Made by a program: the position numbers and the translations under genes. From positions 1 to 64,000 of the forward strand of contig NZ_CAJYTI010000019.1 of NCBI RefSeq assembly GCF_913777625.1: 64,000 bases of DNA, in the 5' to 3' direction. This document shows, in pieces, positions 42,517 through 52,071 of the stretch. The notes beneath the pieces are model-generated. The model was not told the DNA's origin. It saw only the letters and a list, made by a program, of their open reading frames with translations, and searched no databases. The stretch's first letter is position 1. Each line of letters opens with the position of its first letter. Source of the stretch: an uncultured Sphingomonas sp. GTDB lineage: Bacteria; Pseudomonadota; Alphaproteobacteria; Sphingomonadales; Sphingomonadaceae.

Positions 42517-44955
42517 GTGGCACGATCCATTTCACGCGCAGCGCTGCTCGGCGCGACGGTTCTGGCGAGCTTCGCTGCGACCCGTGCGGCGGCGCAGACC
42601 GAAGGTGCCGGCGTCGCCGCGGCGCAGACGGCCGACCAGACCGGCGGCAGTGCCAACGAGATCGTCGTTACCGGCAGCCGCCGCAGCGTCACGCTGCAGG
42701 ACGCGCCGATCAACATCAGCGCGGTCTCGGCCGAGACGCTCACCCGCATGCGCGTCGACGATGTGCGCGGGCTGGCCGCCTTCACCCCCGGCGTGACCAT
42801 CGTCGATACCGGCCCCGCCAGCACCGGCAACATCATCCTGCGCGGCATCGAGTCGGGCGATACCAGCGTCAACGGCGCCAACGGCAACGATGCCGTGGGC
42901 GTCTATCTGGGCGAAGTGCCGCTCTATCTCGACTTCAAGCTGATCGACATCGCCCGCGTCGAAACGCTGCTCGGTCCGCAGGGCACGCTGTATGGCCTCG
43001 GCACGCTGGCCGGCGCGGTGCGCTACATTCCCAACCGGCCGACCACCGATCGCGTATCGGTGGATATCCACGGGCGCGGCTATGCCCAGTCGCACAGCGG
43101 CGATTTCGGCCGGATCGGCGACGTGACGGTCAACGTGCCGATCATCGCCGACCATGTCGCGCTGCGCTCGGTGGTCGGCTATTACGACAATCCGGGCTTC
43201 ATCGATTACAATTACCTGCTGCAGAAGCCGGGCATCTCCGATCCCCAGCCGGTGCGCGGCACCAGTGCGGCACAGGGCTCGCTCGGCACGCTCAAGGACT
43301 ATGCGGCCAACTACAAGCGCGCGGCCGACGTCAATTTCGAGCACACCTTCACCACCCGCAACACGCTGCTGCTCGAATATAACCCGAACGTGAAGGCGTT
43401 CCTCACCTACGCGCACCAGGATACCAAGACCAACGGCCGCCAGGCGAACGGCGCGGGCGTGCTCGGCACCGGCGATTATGTGGGGCCGTGGCGCTATCTC
43501 GAGCCGTTCCACCGCTCGGCCGACCTGTTCTCCGCCGAGTTCAACATCAACCTGTTCAACGTCGTGCAGCTGGTCAGCACCACCGCCTATACCGAGGAGC
43601 GGATCAACAACACCGAAGACAATACCGATCTGCTGCTCGATCTGAACTATGGCTATGAGGCGTTCCCGGCCTTCTCGTCCTACGCCAACAACCACCGCAA
43701 GACGAAGCAGCTGAACCAGGAGGTCCGCCTCGTCTCCTCGCATGGCGGGCCGGTCAACTGGGTGATCGGCGGCTTCTACAACCGCACGAAATACGGCGCC
43801 GACCGCCAGGAATATACACCGGGCTTCGCCGCCTTTGCCGGCATCAACCGGCCGGACGATCTCGAATATATCTCCTTCGTGAAGACCAGGACGGTCGAGA
43901 AGGCGGCCTATGGCGAGGCGACGCTGCACGTCACCTCGGCGTGGCAGGTGACCGGCGGCCTGCGCTATTTCAAATATGACGCGACCGCCACCGGCGGCAC
44001 CGACACCCCGCTGTTCGGCGGCGGCCTCACCCGTACGCCCTATCCGCTGATCCAGTTCGCGCCCAGCCGGGTGCGCTCGGGCGGCACCGGCGACGACGGG
44101 TTCGTGTGGAAGGCCAACACCTCGTACAAGTTCAGCCCGGACCTGCTTGCCTATGCGACCTACAGCACCGGCTATCGCATCGGCGGCGTGAACCGGGTTG
44201 CGCCGTGCGTGCTGCCGCTGCCGGCGGGGCAGAATGTCTGCGCGCTGCCCAACGAGCTTTCCTATGGGCCGGACAAGACCCGCAACATGGAAGTCGGCAT
44301 CCGCGCCTCGCTGTTCGACAAGCGGCTGCAGTTCACCCTCGATGCCTTCCGGGTGAAGTGGAACGACGTGCAGGTGCCCAGCCAGACGGTGAACGGTGCC
44401 GTCGGCATCACCACCAATGCCGGTGCGGCGGTGTCGAAGGGCATCGAATTCTCCGGCTCGTTCAAGGTGCTGCCGCACCTCACCGTACAGGGCACCTATT
44501 CCTATATCGACGCGCATCTGAGCGAGGATTTCCCGAACCTCGTCGTCAGCCAGGGCGTGCGCTACGATGCCAAGGCCGGCGACCGGCTGCCGGGATCGGC
44601 CAAGCATTCGGGGAGCGCGCAGCTGATCTACACCCAGCCGCTGCCGCATGGCGGCGAGATCGAGGCGACCTGGGCGGCGACCTACACCGGCGACATCTAT
44701 TCGCGCGTCGGCCTGCGCGGCTTCGGCGAGGCGATCCCCGATTACATGACGCATCGCGCCTCGATCACCTATCGCGACAAGACCTATGAGGTGGGGCTGT
44801 TCGCCGACAACATCTTCGACAAATACGCCTATACCTCGATCAGCAACGACATCAGCTCGTACAACCAGGCGCGTACCGGTGTGGTCGAGCGTTATTATGC
44901 GCGCTCGGTGCTGACCCCGCGGCGCGTCGGCATCGACTTCCGCATCCATTATTGA
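42517..44955 (+). CDS. TonB-dependent outer-membrane receptor
   Basis: This 812-residue receptor starts at GTG 42517 with an AAAAGGGGG ribosome site six bases upstream, and the resulting signal peptide (VARSISRAALLGATVLASFA) is normal; a longer frame from an ATG 114 bp earlier has no signal peptide. The plug contains the TonB box NEIVVTGSRR and VETLLGPQGTLYG. The barrel ends with PRRVGIDFRIHY. The sequence type (TIGR-like, oar-unlike) gives no clear substrate. A 2Fe-2S ferredoxin gene follows after 74 bp, an odd partner for a receptor. Confidence 0.92.
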   Translation: MARSISRAALLGATVLASFAATRAAAQTEGAGVAAAQTADQTGGSANEIVVTGSRRSVTLQDAPINISAVSAETLTRMRVDDVRGLAAFTPGVTIVDTGPASTGNIILRGIESGDTSVNGANGNDAVGVYLGEVPLYLDFKLIDIARVETLLGPQGTLYGLGTLAGAVRYIPNRPTTDRVSVDIHGRGYAQSHSGDFGRIGDVTVNVPIIADHVALRSVVGYYDNPGFIDYNYLLQKPGISDPQPVRGTSAAQGSLGTLKDYAANYKRAADVNFEHTFTTRNTLLLEYNPNVKAFLTYAHQDTKTNGRQANGAGVLGTGDYVGPWRYLEPFHRSADLFSAEFNINLFNVVQLVSTTAYTEERINNTEDNTDLLLDLNYGYEAFPAFSSYANNHRKTKQLNQEVRLVSSHGGPVNWVIGGFYNRTKYGADRQEYTPGFAAFAGINRPDDLEYISFVKTRTVEKAAYGEATLHVTSAWQVTGGLRYFKYDATATGGTDTPLFGGGLTRTPYPLIQFAPSRVRSGGTGDDGFVWKANTSYKFSPDLLAYATYSTGYRIGGVNRVAPCVLPLPAGQNVCALPNELSYGPDKTRNMEVGIRASLFDKRLQFTLDAFRVKWNDVQVPSQTVNGAVGITTNAGAAVSKGIEFSGSFKVLPHLTVQGTYSYIDAHLSEDFPNLVVSQGVRYDAKAGDRLPGSAKHSGSAQLIYTQPLPHGGEIEATWAATYTGDIYSRVGLRGFGEAIPDYMTHRASITYRDKTYEVGLFADNIFDKYAYTSISNDISSYNQARTGVVERYYARSVLTPRRVGIDFRIHY

Positions 44956-45029
44956 TCCGGGCGCGCACCGCGTCCCTTCCCTTGGCGGGAGGTGCCGCGG
45001 CGCCTCCCGCTTCTCTGCAAGGTACCCCT

Positions 45030-45350
45030 ATGCTGAAGCTTTTGGTGACCCCGCCGGCCGGTGCGCCGACCGCTGTCGACGCCCGCACGGGCATGAGCGT
45101 GATGGAACTGATCCGCGACGCCGGGTTCGAATCGCTGCCCGCTTTCTGCGGCGGCTGCTGTTCCTGCGCGACCTGCCATGTCTATGTCGATCCGGCCTTT
45201 GCCGATCGCCTGCCGCCGATCGGCGAGGACGAGGATGCGCTGCTGGACGGCGCGGACAACCGCCGGCCGGGCTCGCGCCTGTCCTGCCAGATCCCGTTCA
45301 CCGCGGATCTCGACGGACTGGCCGTCGAGATCGCGCCCGATTTGGGCTAG
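45030..45350 (+). CDS. [2Fe-2S] ferredoxin, adrenodoxin type
   Basis: This 106-residue protein has the cluster ligands C40, C46, C49 (CGGCCSCATC) and C86 (RLSCQI), with the C-x5-C-x2-C-x36-C spacing of vertebrate-type ferredoxins. Two extra cysteines (C43 and C44) sit in the same loop. It carries electrons to a cytochrome P450, dioxygenase or other oxidase that is not in this window. It lies 74 bp after a TonB receptor and shares its stop region with the phosphatase gene on the opposite strand: the stop codons overlap within CTAG. Confidence 0.92.
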   Translation: MLKLLVTPPAGAPTAVDARTGMSVMELIRDAGFESLPAFCGGCCSCATCHVYVDPAFADRLPPIGEDEDALLDGADNRRPGSRLSCQIPFTADLDGLAVEIAPDLG

Positions 45351-46219
45351 CCGCGCGTCAGATAGAGGTCGCGCAGCCGGGTGAGGTCGGCCCTGGTCAG
45401 GCCGAGCTTGTCCTGCAGATAGCCCTCGGCGCCGCCCGCATGGCCATCGATCACCGCAAAGGCGGCCTCGATATAGCTGCGGTCGGCGGCGAGCAGCGGC
45501 TGCACCACCGCCGGCGGCAGCGCCGAAAGCGGGCTGGGGCTGGCGCCGCTGCCGAGCAGCTTGGCCGGGTCCAGATAGGTGTTGGTCAGCAGATAATCGT
45601 CGATCACCGTCTGGCGCGGCACGCCGAGCGCAGTGAGCAGCAGCGCGGCGGCGATGCCGGTGCGGTCCTTGCCCGCCGAGCAGTTGAACGCGAGCGGCGC
45701 ATGGCCTGCGAGCAGCTCGGCGAACATGCGGCGATACTGGCCGTTGAACTGTTCGAGCATGCGCGGATAGGAGGCCGCCATGGCGGCGCGGACCTTCTCG
45801 GCGGTCCAGTCCTTGGGCGATCCCGCGGGCAGGAAGCCGAGGTCGAGAGTATAGTCGTCGCTGAGCACGCGGGGCATCTCCGCATCGGGCCAGCGCACCG
45901 GTTCGGCGGCGCGTTCGCGGCGGTCGCGCAGGTCGCAGACGACCTGGATGCCGAGCGTGTGGAGCGTCCGGAAATCGGCATCGGTCAGCCCGTGCATCGA
46001 TCCCGAGCGATAGAGCATCCCCCATTTCACGGTCCGGCCGTCGGCGGTACGATAGCCGCCGAGATCGCGGAAGTTGCGGCCGCCTTCCAGCGGCACGAGC
46101 CGCTGGCGGTCGGCGGATGCGGCGACGGCGCGTTGCTGCGCGGTCGCCGCCGGGCCATGCGCCGCGCCCAGGGCGAGCAGCGCGCTGGTGGCGAGCACCG
46201 TTAGGGTCGGGCGACGCAT
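45347..46219 (-). CDS. Secreted tyrosine/serine-type phosphatase
   Basis: This 290-residue protein has a signal peptide (to about A27) and the C-x5-R active site C180-S-A-G-K-D-R186, with the aspartate in the WPDAEMPRV or DDYTLDL region. The phosphatase loop resembles the tyrosine phosphatase 2/lipid phosphatase group (FRDLGGY near residue 50 is also family-typical). Being exported, it may remove phosphate from a surface sugar or lipid rather than a protein. Its stop codon overlaps that of the ferredoxin gene. A TonB receptor gene lies directly upstream, 23 bp away on the same strand. Confidence 0.88.
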   Translation of the reverse strand: MRRPTLTVLATSALLALGAAHGPAATAQQRAVAASADRQRLVPLEGGRNFRDLGGYRTADGRTVKWGMLYRSGSMHGLTDADFRTLHTLGIQVVCDLRDRRERAAEPVRWPDAEMPRVLSDDYTLDLGFLPAGSPKDWTAEKVRAAMAASYPRMLEQFNGQYRRMFAELLAGHAPLAFNCSAGKDRTGIAAALLLTALGVPRQTVIDDYLLTNTYLDPAKLLGSGASPSPLSALPPAVVQPLLAADRSYIEAAFAVIDGHAGGAEGYLQDKLGLTRADLTRLRDLYLTRG

Positions 46220-46242
46220 GGCGTTTCTCCTCTTGGCCAGGA

Positions 46243-48621
46243 TCAGAAGCGGACGTTGACTTCGCCGCCCCAGGTGCGCGGCTCGTTGAAGAAACCCTGC
46301 AGGCCGGAGGTCACGCTCAGCGACTTGTAGAAAAGATGCTGTTCGTTGAACAGGTTGCGTGCCCAGAGCGAGACGCCGACCTTGGCATGGTCGGATACCT
46401 CGATGTCGGCGATGCCGATGCGGCCGTTGAAGATCAGGGCCTTGTCGCCCTTGGGCTGGGCGACCGTGACGGTGCCGCTCTTCGCGTCGAACAGCGGGTC
46501 GTTATAGTTGACGTAGAAGCCGTTGTCGTAATTGCCGTCGAGATGCGCGACGATCTTGTAGCCGTTCATCGGCTTCTCGTAATCGATCGCGCCGCTGGCC
46601 GACTGGGTGGGTGTGTAGACCGGGTAGATCGGGATCGGGAAGGCGATGATCGTGCCGTCGCTCTGGCGGAACGGGTTCCTGGTCGCCGGGATCTTCACGC
46701 TGTTATAGGCGTAGCTGGCGTTCAGCGTCAGGCCGGTTACCGGGGTGACGGTGAAGTCGGCCTCCACGCCCTTCACGCGGCCAGTGCCCGGCGCGTTATA
46801 GGTCTCGGTGGTGGTGCGCAGCGTGGTGAGCAGGTTCCCCTTGGCGTCGAACTGCTGGTACTGCGCGCTGAAGTCGAGCTGGATGTTCTTGTAGGCGGCG
46901 GTGTAGGCGGCGACGTTCAGGCGGGCGCGGTGGTCCCAGAACTCGGTCTTGGCGCCGACTTCGAACATCGACAGCGTTTCCGGGTTGAACGGCGCGTAGA
47001 AGAGCGAGCGCGAATTGGCGCCGCCCGACTTGTAGCCGGTGCTCCACTTGCCATAGACATGCACGTCCTTGGTGACGTCGACTGCCAGGTTGACCAGCGG
47101 ATCGACGCGCGACCAGGAGGAGTTGAGGTCCAGCGGCGCGGTCACCCCGTTCACCACCGGCACGGCGCCGTTGATGGTGAAGAGCTGGCCCTTCTTCTTG
47201 TCCTTGGTCCAGCGTGCGCCCAGCGTGAGGTGCAGGATGTCGTTGGCGACCGGTGGGGTATAGGTCGCCTGGCCGAACACGCCGACGCTGGTGGTCTTCA
47301 CCCGGCTGGCGCGGTCGATGCGCTGCGCGGCATAATCGAGCGACAGGATCGTGTAGGCGCTGCCGGCGGCGTTGGTGAACTGGTTGGTGGCGAACGCCTG
47401 GGCGTTGTCGGTCACATTTTCCTGATAATAGAGCGCGCCGGCGACATATTGCACGCGCGGCAGCTCGCCGATCGCCTGGAATTCCTGGCTGAACTGGTCC
47501 TGGTCGAACATCGCCAGGCTGTAGCGGCTGAAGTTGAAGCCGGTGAAATTGCCGGTGGCGTTGATCATCGTCGTCGAGGCCGAGCCATTGTCGTACTGGC
47601 TCTGGTTGAGCTGGCGGTACGCGGTGATCGACTTGAGTTCGAGATGATCGAGCGCCTGATAGTCGAGCGTCAGGCGGTGGCCATGCGTCTTGCCGACGCT
47701 CGGCTGCTCCGGTACGCCGACATTGGCGAGGGTGGCGCGGCTGGTCTGGAGCGTGGCGGCAGCGGCGGTCTTCAGCGAGCCCGGCGCGAGCAGCTGCAGG
47801 TACAGCGGAGTCGAGGCGTCGTACGAGATGTCGAACGAATAGTCGGCGCTGAACCCGACGAACGGCTTCCACAGCGCCTCGGCGTGCAGGCCGCGCTTGT
47901 CGAAATAGTTGAAGCCATAGGCGCCGGCGAGCGGGTTCTTCACGATTGGCTGGCGATAGGTGATCAGGCCGTCCAGCTTCACCGCGACATTGGCGATCGC
48001 CGGCAGGTCGAGATGCACCTCGCCCTTGTAGGCGCCGTAATTGCCCACGCCGGCGGTGGCGTTCAGATGATATTCGCCGCTCGGCTTCTTGGTGACGATG
48101 TTGACCGCGCCGCCTTCGGTGTTGCGGCCGAACAACGTGCCCTGCGGGCCCTTGAGCACTTCGATGCTCTGCACGTCGTAGAGCGCCGTGCCGAGGCCCT
48201 GGGCACGGCCCAGATAGACGCCGTCGACATAGACGCCCACGCCCTGGTCGCGTGCCGGCTGGTTGCTGTCCGACAGCACGCCCACGCCGCGGATGTTCAC
48301 GATCAGCGCCGAGTTGCGCGAATAGAAGGGGGCGACCTTCAGCGACGGGATGGCGCCGTCGCCCAGATCGTTGAGCGACTGGACGTGGCGATTGACGATC
48401 GCGTCCGAGGTCAGCACCGAAATCGCGATCGGCGTCTTCTGCAGGTTCTCGGGGCGCTTCTGCGCGGTGACGACGATCTCGGCGAGCTGCTGGTTGTCGT
48501 CCGCGCTGGCGGTCTTGTCGGTGTCGGATGCGGCAGCGGCATGGGCCGGCAGCGCCAGCGACATCGACAGCGCGGTCGCCGCAAGCAGCAGACGCGGCGA
48601 CGGACGGTGCGAATCGTTCAT
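46243..48621 (-). CDS. TonB-dependent outer-membrane receptor
   Basis: This is a 792-residue receptor with a signal peptide (to AHAAA), TonB box EIVVTAQKRP, plug features VNIRGVGV and VEVLKGPQGTLFG-type (here IEVLKGPQGTLFGRN), and a barrel ending in GGEVNVRF. It belongs to the larger group with TEGGAVNIVTKKP in the plug, seen in uptake of varied organics. Downstream, on the same strand and 23 bp on, is the secreted phosphatase gene, so the pair may take up a phosphorylated ligand; this is inference. The upstream gap of 245 bp has no marked promoter. Confidence 0.92.
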   Translation of the reverse strand: MNDSHRPSPRLLLAATALSMSLALPAHAAAASDTDKTASADDNQQLAEIVVTAQKRPENLQKTPIAISVLTSDAIVNRHVQSLNDLGDGAIPSLKVAPFYSRNSALIVNIRGVGVLSDSNQPARDQGVGVYVDGVYLGRAQGLGTALYDVQSIEVLKGPQGTLFGRNTEGGAVNIVTKKPSGEYHLNATAGVGNYGAYKGEVHLDLPAIANVAVKLDGLITYRQPIVKNPLAGAYGFNYFDKRGLHAEALWKPFVGFSADYSFDISYDASTPLYLQLLAPGSLKTAAAATLQTSRATLANVGVPEQPSVGKTHGHRLTLDYQALDHLELKSITAYRQLNQSQYDNGSASTTMINATGNFTGFNFSRYSLAMFDQDQFSQEFQAIGELPRVQYVAGALYYQENVTDNAQAFATNQFTNAAGSAYTILSLDYAAQRIDRASRVKTTSVGVFGQATYTPPVANDILHLTLGARWTKDKKKGQLFTINGAVPVVNGVTAPLDLNSSWSRVDPLVNLAVDVTKDVHVYGKWSTGYKSGGANSRSLFYAPFNPETLSMFEVGAKTEFWDHRARLNVAAYTAAYKNIQLDFSAQYQQFDAKGNLLTTLRTTTETYNAPGTGRVKGVEADFTVTPVTGLTLNASYAYNSVKIPATRNPFRQSDGTIIAFPIPIYPVYTPTQSASGAIDYEKPMNGYKIVAHLDGNYDNGFYVNYNDPLFDAKSGTVTVAQPKGDKALIFNGRIGIADIEVSDHAKVGVSLWARNLFNEQHLFYKSLSVTSGLQGFFNEPRTWGGEVNVRF

Positions 48622-48866
48622 GTTGGTTTCCCCCGAGCTAAGGATTTCGGGGCGCGATGGCGGTGCGATGTGAAACTGCGGTGGCAGTTCGGCAACGATT
48701 TGGAAACAGTCGGGACGGGGGGCGCGGAGGCGACACCACTACAAATTCATGTACGCGCCATGTTCGCCAAGTCCGGTGTGGCATTGCAACACGTTACGGA
48801 ACGGCGACCGTCGCTCCACCATGACAGTCCATACCGAGGGCGAGAGGGCCGCGTTGACGCCGCACC

Positions 48867-50171
48867 TCAATGCCCGCGATGCAGGGCGTGTTCCATATCC
48901 TCCAGCTGTACGCCCTTGGTCTCGGGGAAGAAGCGCCACACCACGATCAGCTGCACCAGCGTCGCACCGGCGAAGAACCAGAAGGGCAGGCTGCGATCGA
49001 AATTCTCCGCGACGATCGGGAAGCCGAAGCTGAGCAGCGCCGCCCAGATCCAGTGCGTCGCGCTGCCCAGTGCCTGGCCGCGGGCGCGCACCCGGGTGGG
49101 GAAGATCTCCGAGAGATACACCCAGATCACCGCGCCCTGCGACACGGCGAAGAAGGCGATGAACAGCACCAGCAGCGGCAGCAGCAGCGCCTGGTGCCCG
49201 TGGCTGGAATAGACGCCGGCGACGCCCGCCAGCATCACGGTCGCGCCCACGGCGCCGACCAGCAGCAGCGTGCGGCGGCCGATGCGGTCGATCAGCGTCA
49301 TCGCCAGGAGCGTCGCCAGCAGGTTGGCGCCGCCGATCGAGACTGCCTGCACGTCCGCCGAGACCGCGCTGAACCCTGCAGCGGCGAAGATGTCGTTGAG
49401 ATAATAGAGGATCGCGTTGATGCCGGTCAGCTGGTTGAAGCTGGCGACGGCGATGGCGAGCAGGATCGGCTTGCGGTGGCGTTTCCAGGAGAGCCGCTCG
49501 CTGTCGTCGCCATGCGGCGCCCGCAGCGTCCAGTCGGTCAGCCCGATCCGGGCGGCGACGTCCAGTGCCTCGCTCTCGCGGCCGCGCGCCGCCAGCCAGC
49601 GCGGGCTCTGCGGGATGGTGAACATCGCGGCGAGGAAGATCAGGCCCGGCACGATCATCACGCCCAGCTTCCAGCGCCAGCCATCGTCGCCCAGCGGCAG
49701 CGCGGCGACCACGGCGTTGCTGCAATAGGCGGCGAGGATGCCGCTGACGATCGACAGCTGGAACAGCCCGACCAGCGCGCCGCGCCGGGCGCTGGGACTG
49801 ATCTCGGCGATGAAGACCGGGGCCAGCACCGACGCGCCGCCGATCGCGAGTCCGCCGATGAAGCGGAACAGCACGAAGCTGGTCAGGCCGCCCGAAAAGG
49901 CGCAGCCGAGCGCGGAGAGGATGAAGGCAATGCCCACCCAGCGCAGGACGGCGCGGGCGCCATAGCGGTCGCCGGGAATGCCGGCTGCCAGTGCTGCGAT
50001 CAGCGTCCCGACCAGAGCAGCGGAAACCGCGATTCCGGTGCCGGTGGGGCTCAGCCCAAAGGCATGGGTGATCGGCGTGGTGACGCCTGACACGACGGCG
50101 GTATCGAAGCCGAACAACAGGCCCGCCAGCGCGGCGGTAACGGCGATCCTGCTCTGCGTGGCTGCGGCCAT
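48867..50171 (-). CDS. MFS sugar porter (proton symport type)
   Basis: This 434-residue transporter has about 12 helices and sugar-porter signatures: GLLFGFDTAVVSG in helix 1, DRYGARAVL after helix 2, PQSPRWLAARGRE before the central loop, the helix-7 sugar-binding motif QLTGINAILYYLNDIF, and DRIGRR between helices 8 and 9. Its C-terminal PETKG motif is also present (FPETKGVQLEDME). XylE-type sugars (xylose, glucose, arabinose) are the best guess. ATG 50171 has AGGAGAGG upstream, whereas longer frames have no signal. It lies alone between a receptor and a divergent carboxylesterase. Confidence 0.92.
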   Translation of the reverse strand: MAAATQSRIAVTAALAGLLFGFDTAVVSGVTTPITHAFGLSPTGTGIAVSAALVGTLIAALAAGIPGDRYGARAVLRWVGIAFILSALGCAFSGGLTSFVLFRFIGGLAIGGASVLAPVFIAEISPSARRGALVGLFQLSIVSGILAAYCSNAVVAALPLGDDGWRWKLGVMIVPGLIFLAAMFTIPQSPRWLAARGRESEALDVAARIGLTDWTLRAPHGDDSERLSWKRHRKPILLAIAVASFNQLTGINAILYYLNDIFAAAGFSAVSADVQAVSIGGANLLATLLAMTLIDRIGRRTLLLVGAVGATVMLAGVAGVYSSHGHQALLLPLLVLFIAFFAVSQGAVIWVYLSEIFPTRVRARGQALGSATHWIWAALLSFGFPIVAENFDRSLPFWFFAGATLVQLIVVWRFFPETKGVQLEDMEHALHRGH

Positions 50172-50415
50172 GGTGTCGATCCTCTCCTGTTCCTGTTCGT
50201 CCCTGCCGGTCGGCAGGCGACGATAGTGGCGTCGCGGCGGCGCGCAACGCGCAGCCTCGCCTTGGTGGCGGGTAGCCGCCGAAACGTACGGGCATCGGGC
50301 CCAAGGAGCCAGTTGAATTCGAACATTTGGTGAATAAAATCCCCGGACGTGCCAGGGTGCGGGTTTCAGAAGAAGCAGAGCCGCAATCTTTGCGCGGCAC
50401 GGAGGAGAGGACGCG

Positions 50416-51885
50416 ATGCGCATGTTCGTTCGAGCGCTGGGCCTGAGCAGTGTCGCGCTGTTGCTGGTCGCCGCCGCCCCAGCACCGCGCGTCCGCGTGA
50501 CCGGCGGCACGCTGGAAGGCCGGGTCGCCGAGGACGGCGCGCGCGTCTTCCGTGGCATTCCCTATGCCGCGGCGCCGCTCGGGGCGCTGCGTTGGCGCGC
50601 GCCGCGCCCGGTGCGCCCTTGGCACGGTATCCGGCCCGCGGCGGATGCGGCGCCGGCGTGCCTGCAGAACGACTATGGCTGGAACGCGGGCGATGCTGCT
50701 CACGCCAGCGAGGATTGCCTGACGCTCGACGTGCGCACCTCCAGCCTGCGCGGCAAGCGGCCGGTGATGGTGTGGATCCATGGCGGTTCCAACCGGGCGG
50801 GGTCGGCGCGCGGCACGGTCGACTCGCGGATCACGGCGCAGGGCGTGGTGCTGGTCGCCATCCAGTATCGCCTGGGGATCTTCGGCTTCCTCGCGCATCG
50901 CGGCGCCGCGGCAGAGGCGGGTGGCCATGCCGGCAATTACGGGATGATGGACCAGATCGCCGCGCTGCGCTGGGTACGGGCCAATATCGCCGCGTTCGGC
51001 GGAGATCCGGCCAAGGTCACCATCTTCGGCGAGAGCGCGGGATCGCAGGACGTATCGCTGCTGCTGGCCGCCCCCGCCGCGCGTGGGCTGTTCGGCAAGG
51101 CGGTCCTTCAAAGTGGCACGCCCGGCTTCGGCATGCCCTTCCGAACGCTTGGCGATGCACTGGTGCTGGGCGACCAGGCCCAGCGGCTGCTCGGCACGCG
51201 CGGCATCGCGGGGCTGCGCCACGCCCCCGCCGCCGCGCTGCTCGTCGCCGATCGCAAGCTGCACGATCCGGCGATCGCCGCGCCGGGATCGGTATGGAAC
51301 GACGACATGGTCTGGCTGCGGACCCAGATCGACGGCGCGGTGTTGCCGCGCTCGCCCGCAGCGCTACTGCGGCAGGCACCCCCGCGCCCGGTGATTCTCG
51401 GCACGAGCGTCGCCGAGTTCGGCCCCGCCGAAGGCTCGATCGACCTCGCCGCGGCGCTCCGCTTCGGCTTCGGGGCGCGTGCCGACGCGGTGGCCGACGC
51501 CTATCGCGCGCCGGACTCGCGGCGTGGCGGTCCGCTGCTTGCCTTGTCGACCGACCTGATCTTCACCTGCCCCGTGGACAGGCTGGCGAACCAGCTGGCC
51601 GGGCAGGGCTGGCCGGTATGGCGCTATCGCTTCGATCTGGCGCGGGACGGCGGCCGCAGCAGCCATGGCTCCGAACTGCCCTATCTGTTCGACGGCCTCG
51701 CGATCGGGAACCAACCCGCCTTGCTGCAGCGGCTATGGGCCCGCTTTGCGACGGCCGGCGTGCCAGGGTCGGACTGGCCGCGTTTCACCCCGGCCGCGCC
51801 GCGCGGCGTGGAATTCGATGCCGGGGGTATGCACCCAATCCCCATGCCCACACCCGATCGCTGTCGGTACCGCAACGAAATATAA
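50416..51885 (+). CDS. Secreted type B carboxylesterase
   Basis: This is a 489-residue esterase with a signal peptide (to about AAAP). The active site is S207 in GESAG, with the oxyanion hole HGGS at 122-125 and a histidine H417 in the SSHGSELPYLF block; the acidic residue is probably in the AEFGPAEGS segment. CLTLDV is also family-typical. It may release acyl, acetyl or feruloyl groups from plant compounds. The 244 bp between it and the divergent sugar porter is partly AT-rich (50317-50345), a likely promoter zone. It ends 186 bp before the next receptor. Confidence 0.9.
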   Translation: MRMFVRALGLSSVALLLVAAAPAPRVRVTGGTLEGRVAEDGARVFRGIPYAAAPLGALRWRAPRPVRPWHGIRPAADAAPACLQNDYGWNAGDAAHASEDCLTLDVRTSSLRGKRPVMVWIHGGSNRAGSARGTVDSRITAQGVVLVAIQYRLGIFGFLAHRGAAAEAGGHAGNYGMMDQIAALRWVRANIAAFGGDPAKVTIFGESAGSQDVSLLLAAPAARGLFGKAVLQSGTPGFGMPFRTLGDALVLGDQAQRLLGTRGIAGLRHAPAAALLVADRKLHDPAIAAPGSVWNDDMVWLRTQIDGAVLPRSPAALLRQAPPRPVILGTSVAEFGPAEGSIDLAAALRFGFGARADAVADAYRAPDSRRGGPLLALSTDLIFTCPVDRLANQLAGQGWPVWRYRFDLARDGGRSSHGSELPYLFDGLAIGNQPALLQRLWARFATAGVPGSDWPRFTPAAPRGVEFDAGGMHPIPMPTPDRCRYRNEI

Positions 51886-52046
51886 TGTTGCAGTTGCGAA
51901 TGCTTACGGACGTGCGGGATCAAAAAGAAAAGTTGAAATATTTAAGTTGACCGCGCTCCGGCTTTGATCTTTACATCCCGCTCGACGGCAAAAGCCGCAG
52001 ATCTGGGAGAGGAAGGGGGCGCGCCCGCAGGTGCGCGCCACGGCAT

Positions 52047-52064
52047 CTCCCACCGACTTGGGAG
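52047..52064 (+). promoter_or_regulatory. Hairpin sequestering the ribosome site of a TonB receptor gene
   Basis: CTCCCA at 52047-52052 pairs with TGGGAG at 52059-52064 around the loop CCGACT. The right arm contains GGGAG, the likely ribosome-binding site for the ATG at 52072. Closing of this 6-bp stem would hide the site and reduce translation. Whether anything opens it is unknown. Confidence 0.4.
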
Positions 52065-52071
52065 TTTAGAC

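Noticed and set aside
46117..49212. Long open frame antisense to a TonB receptor
   Set aside because: The receptor on the minus strand has all plug and barrel motifs, while the opposite frame has none.
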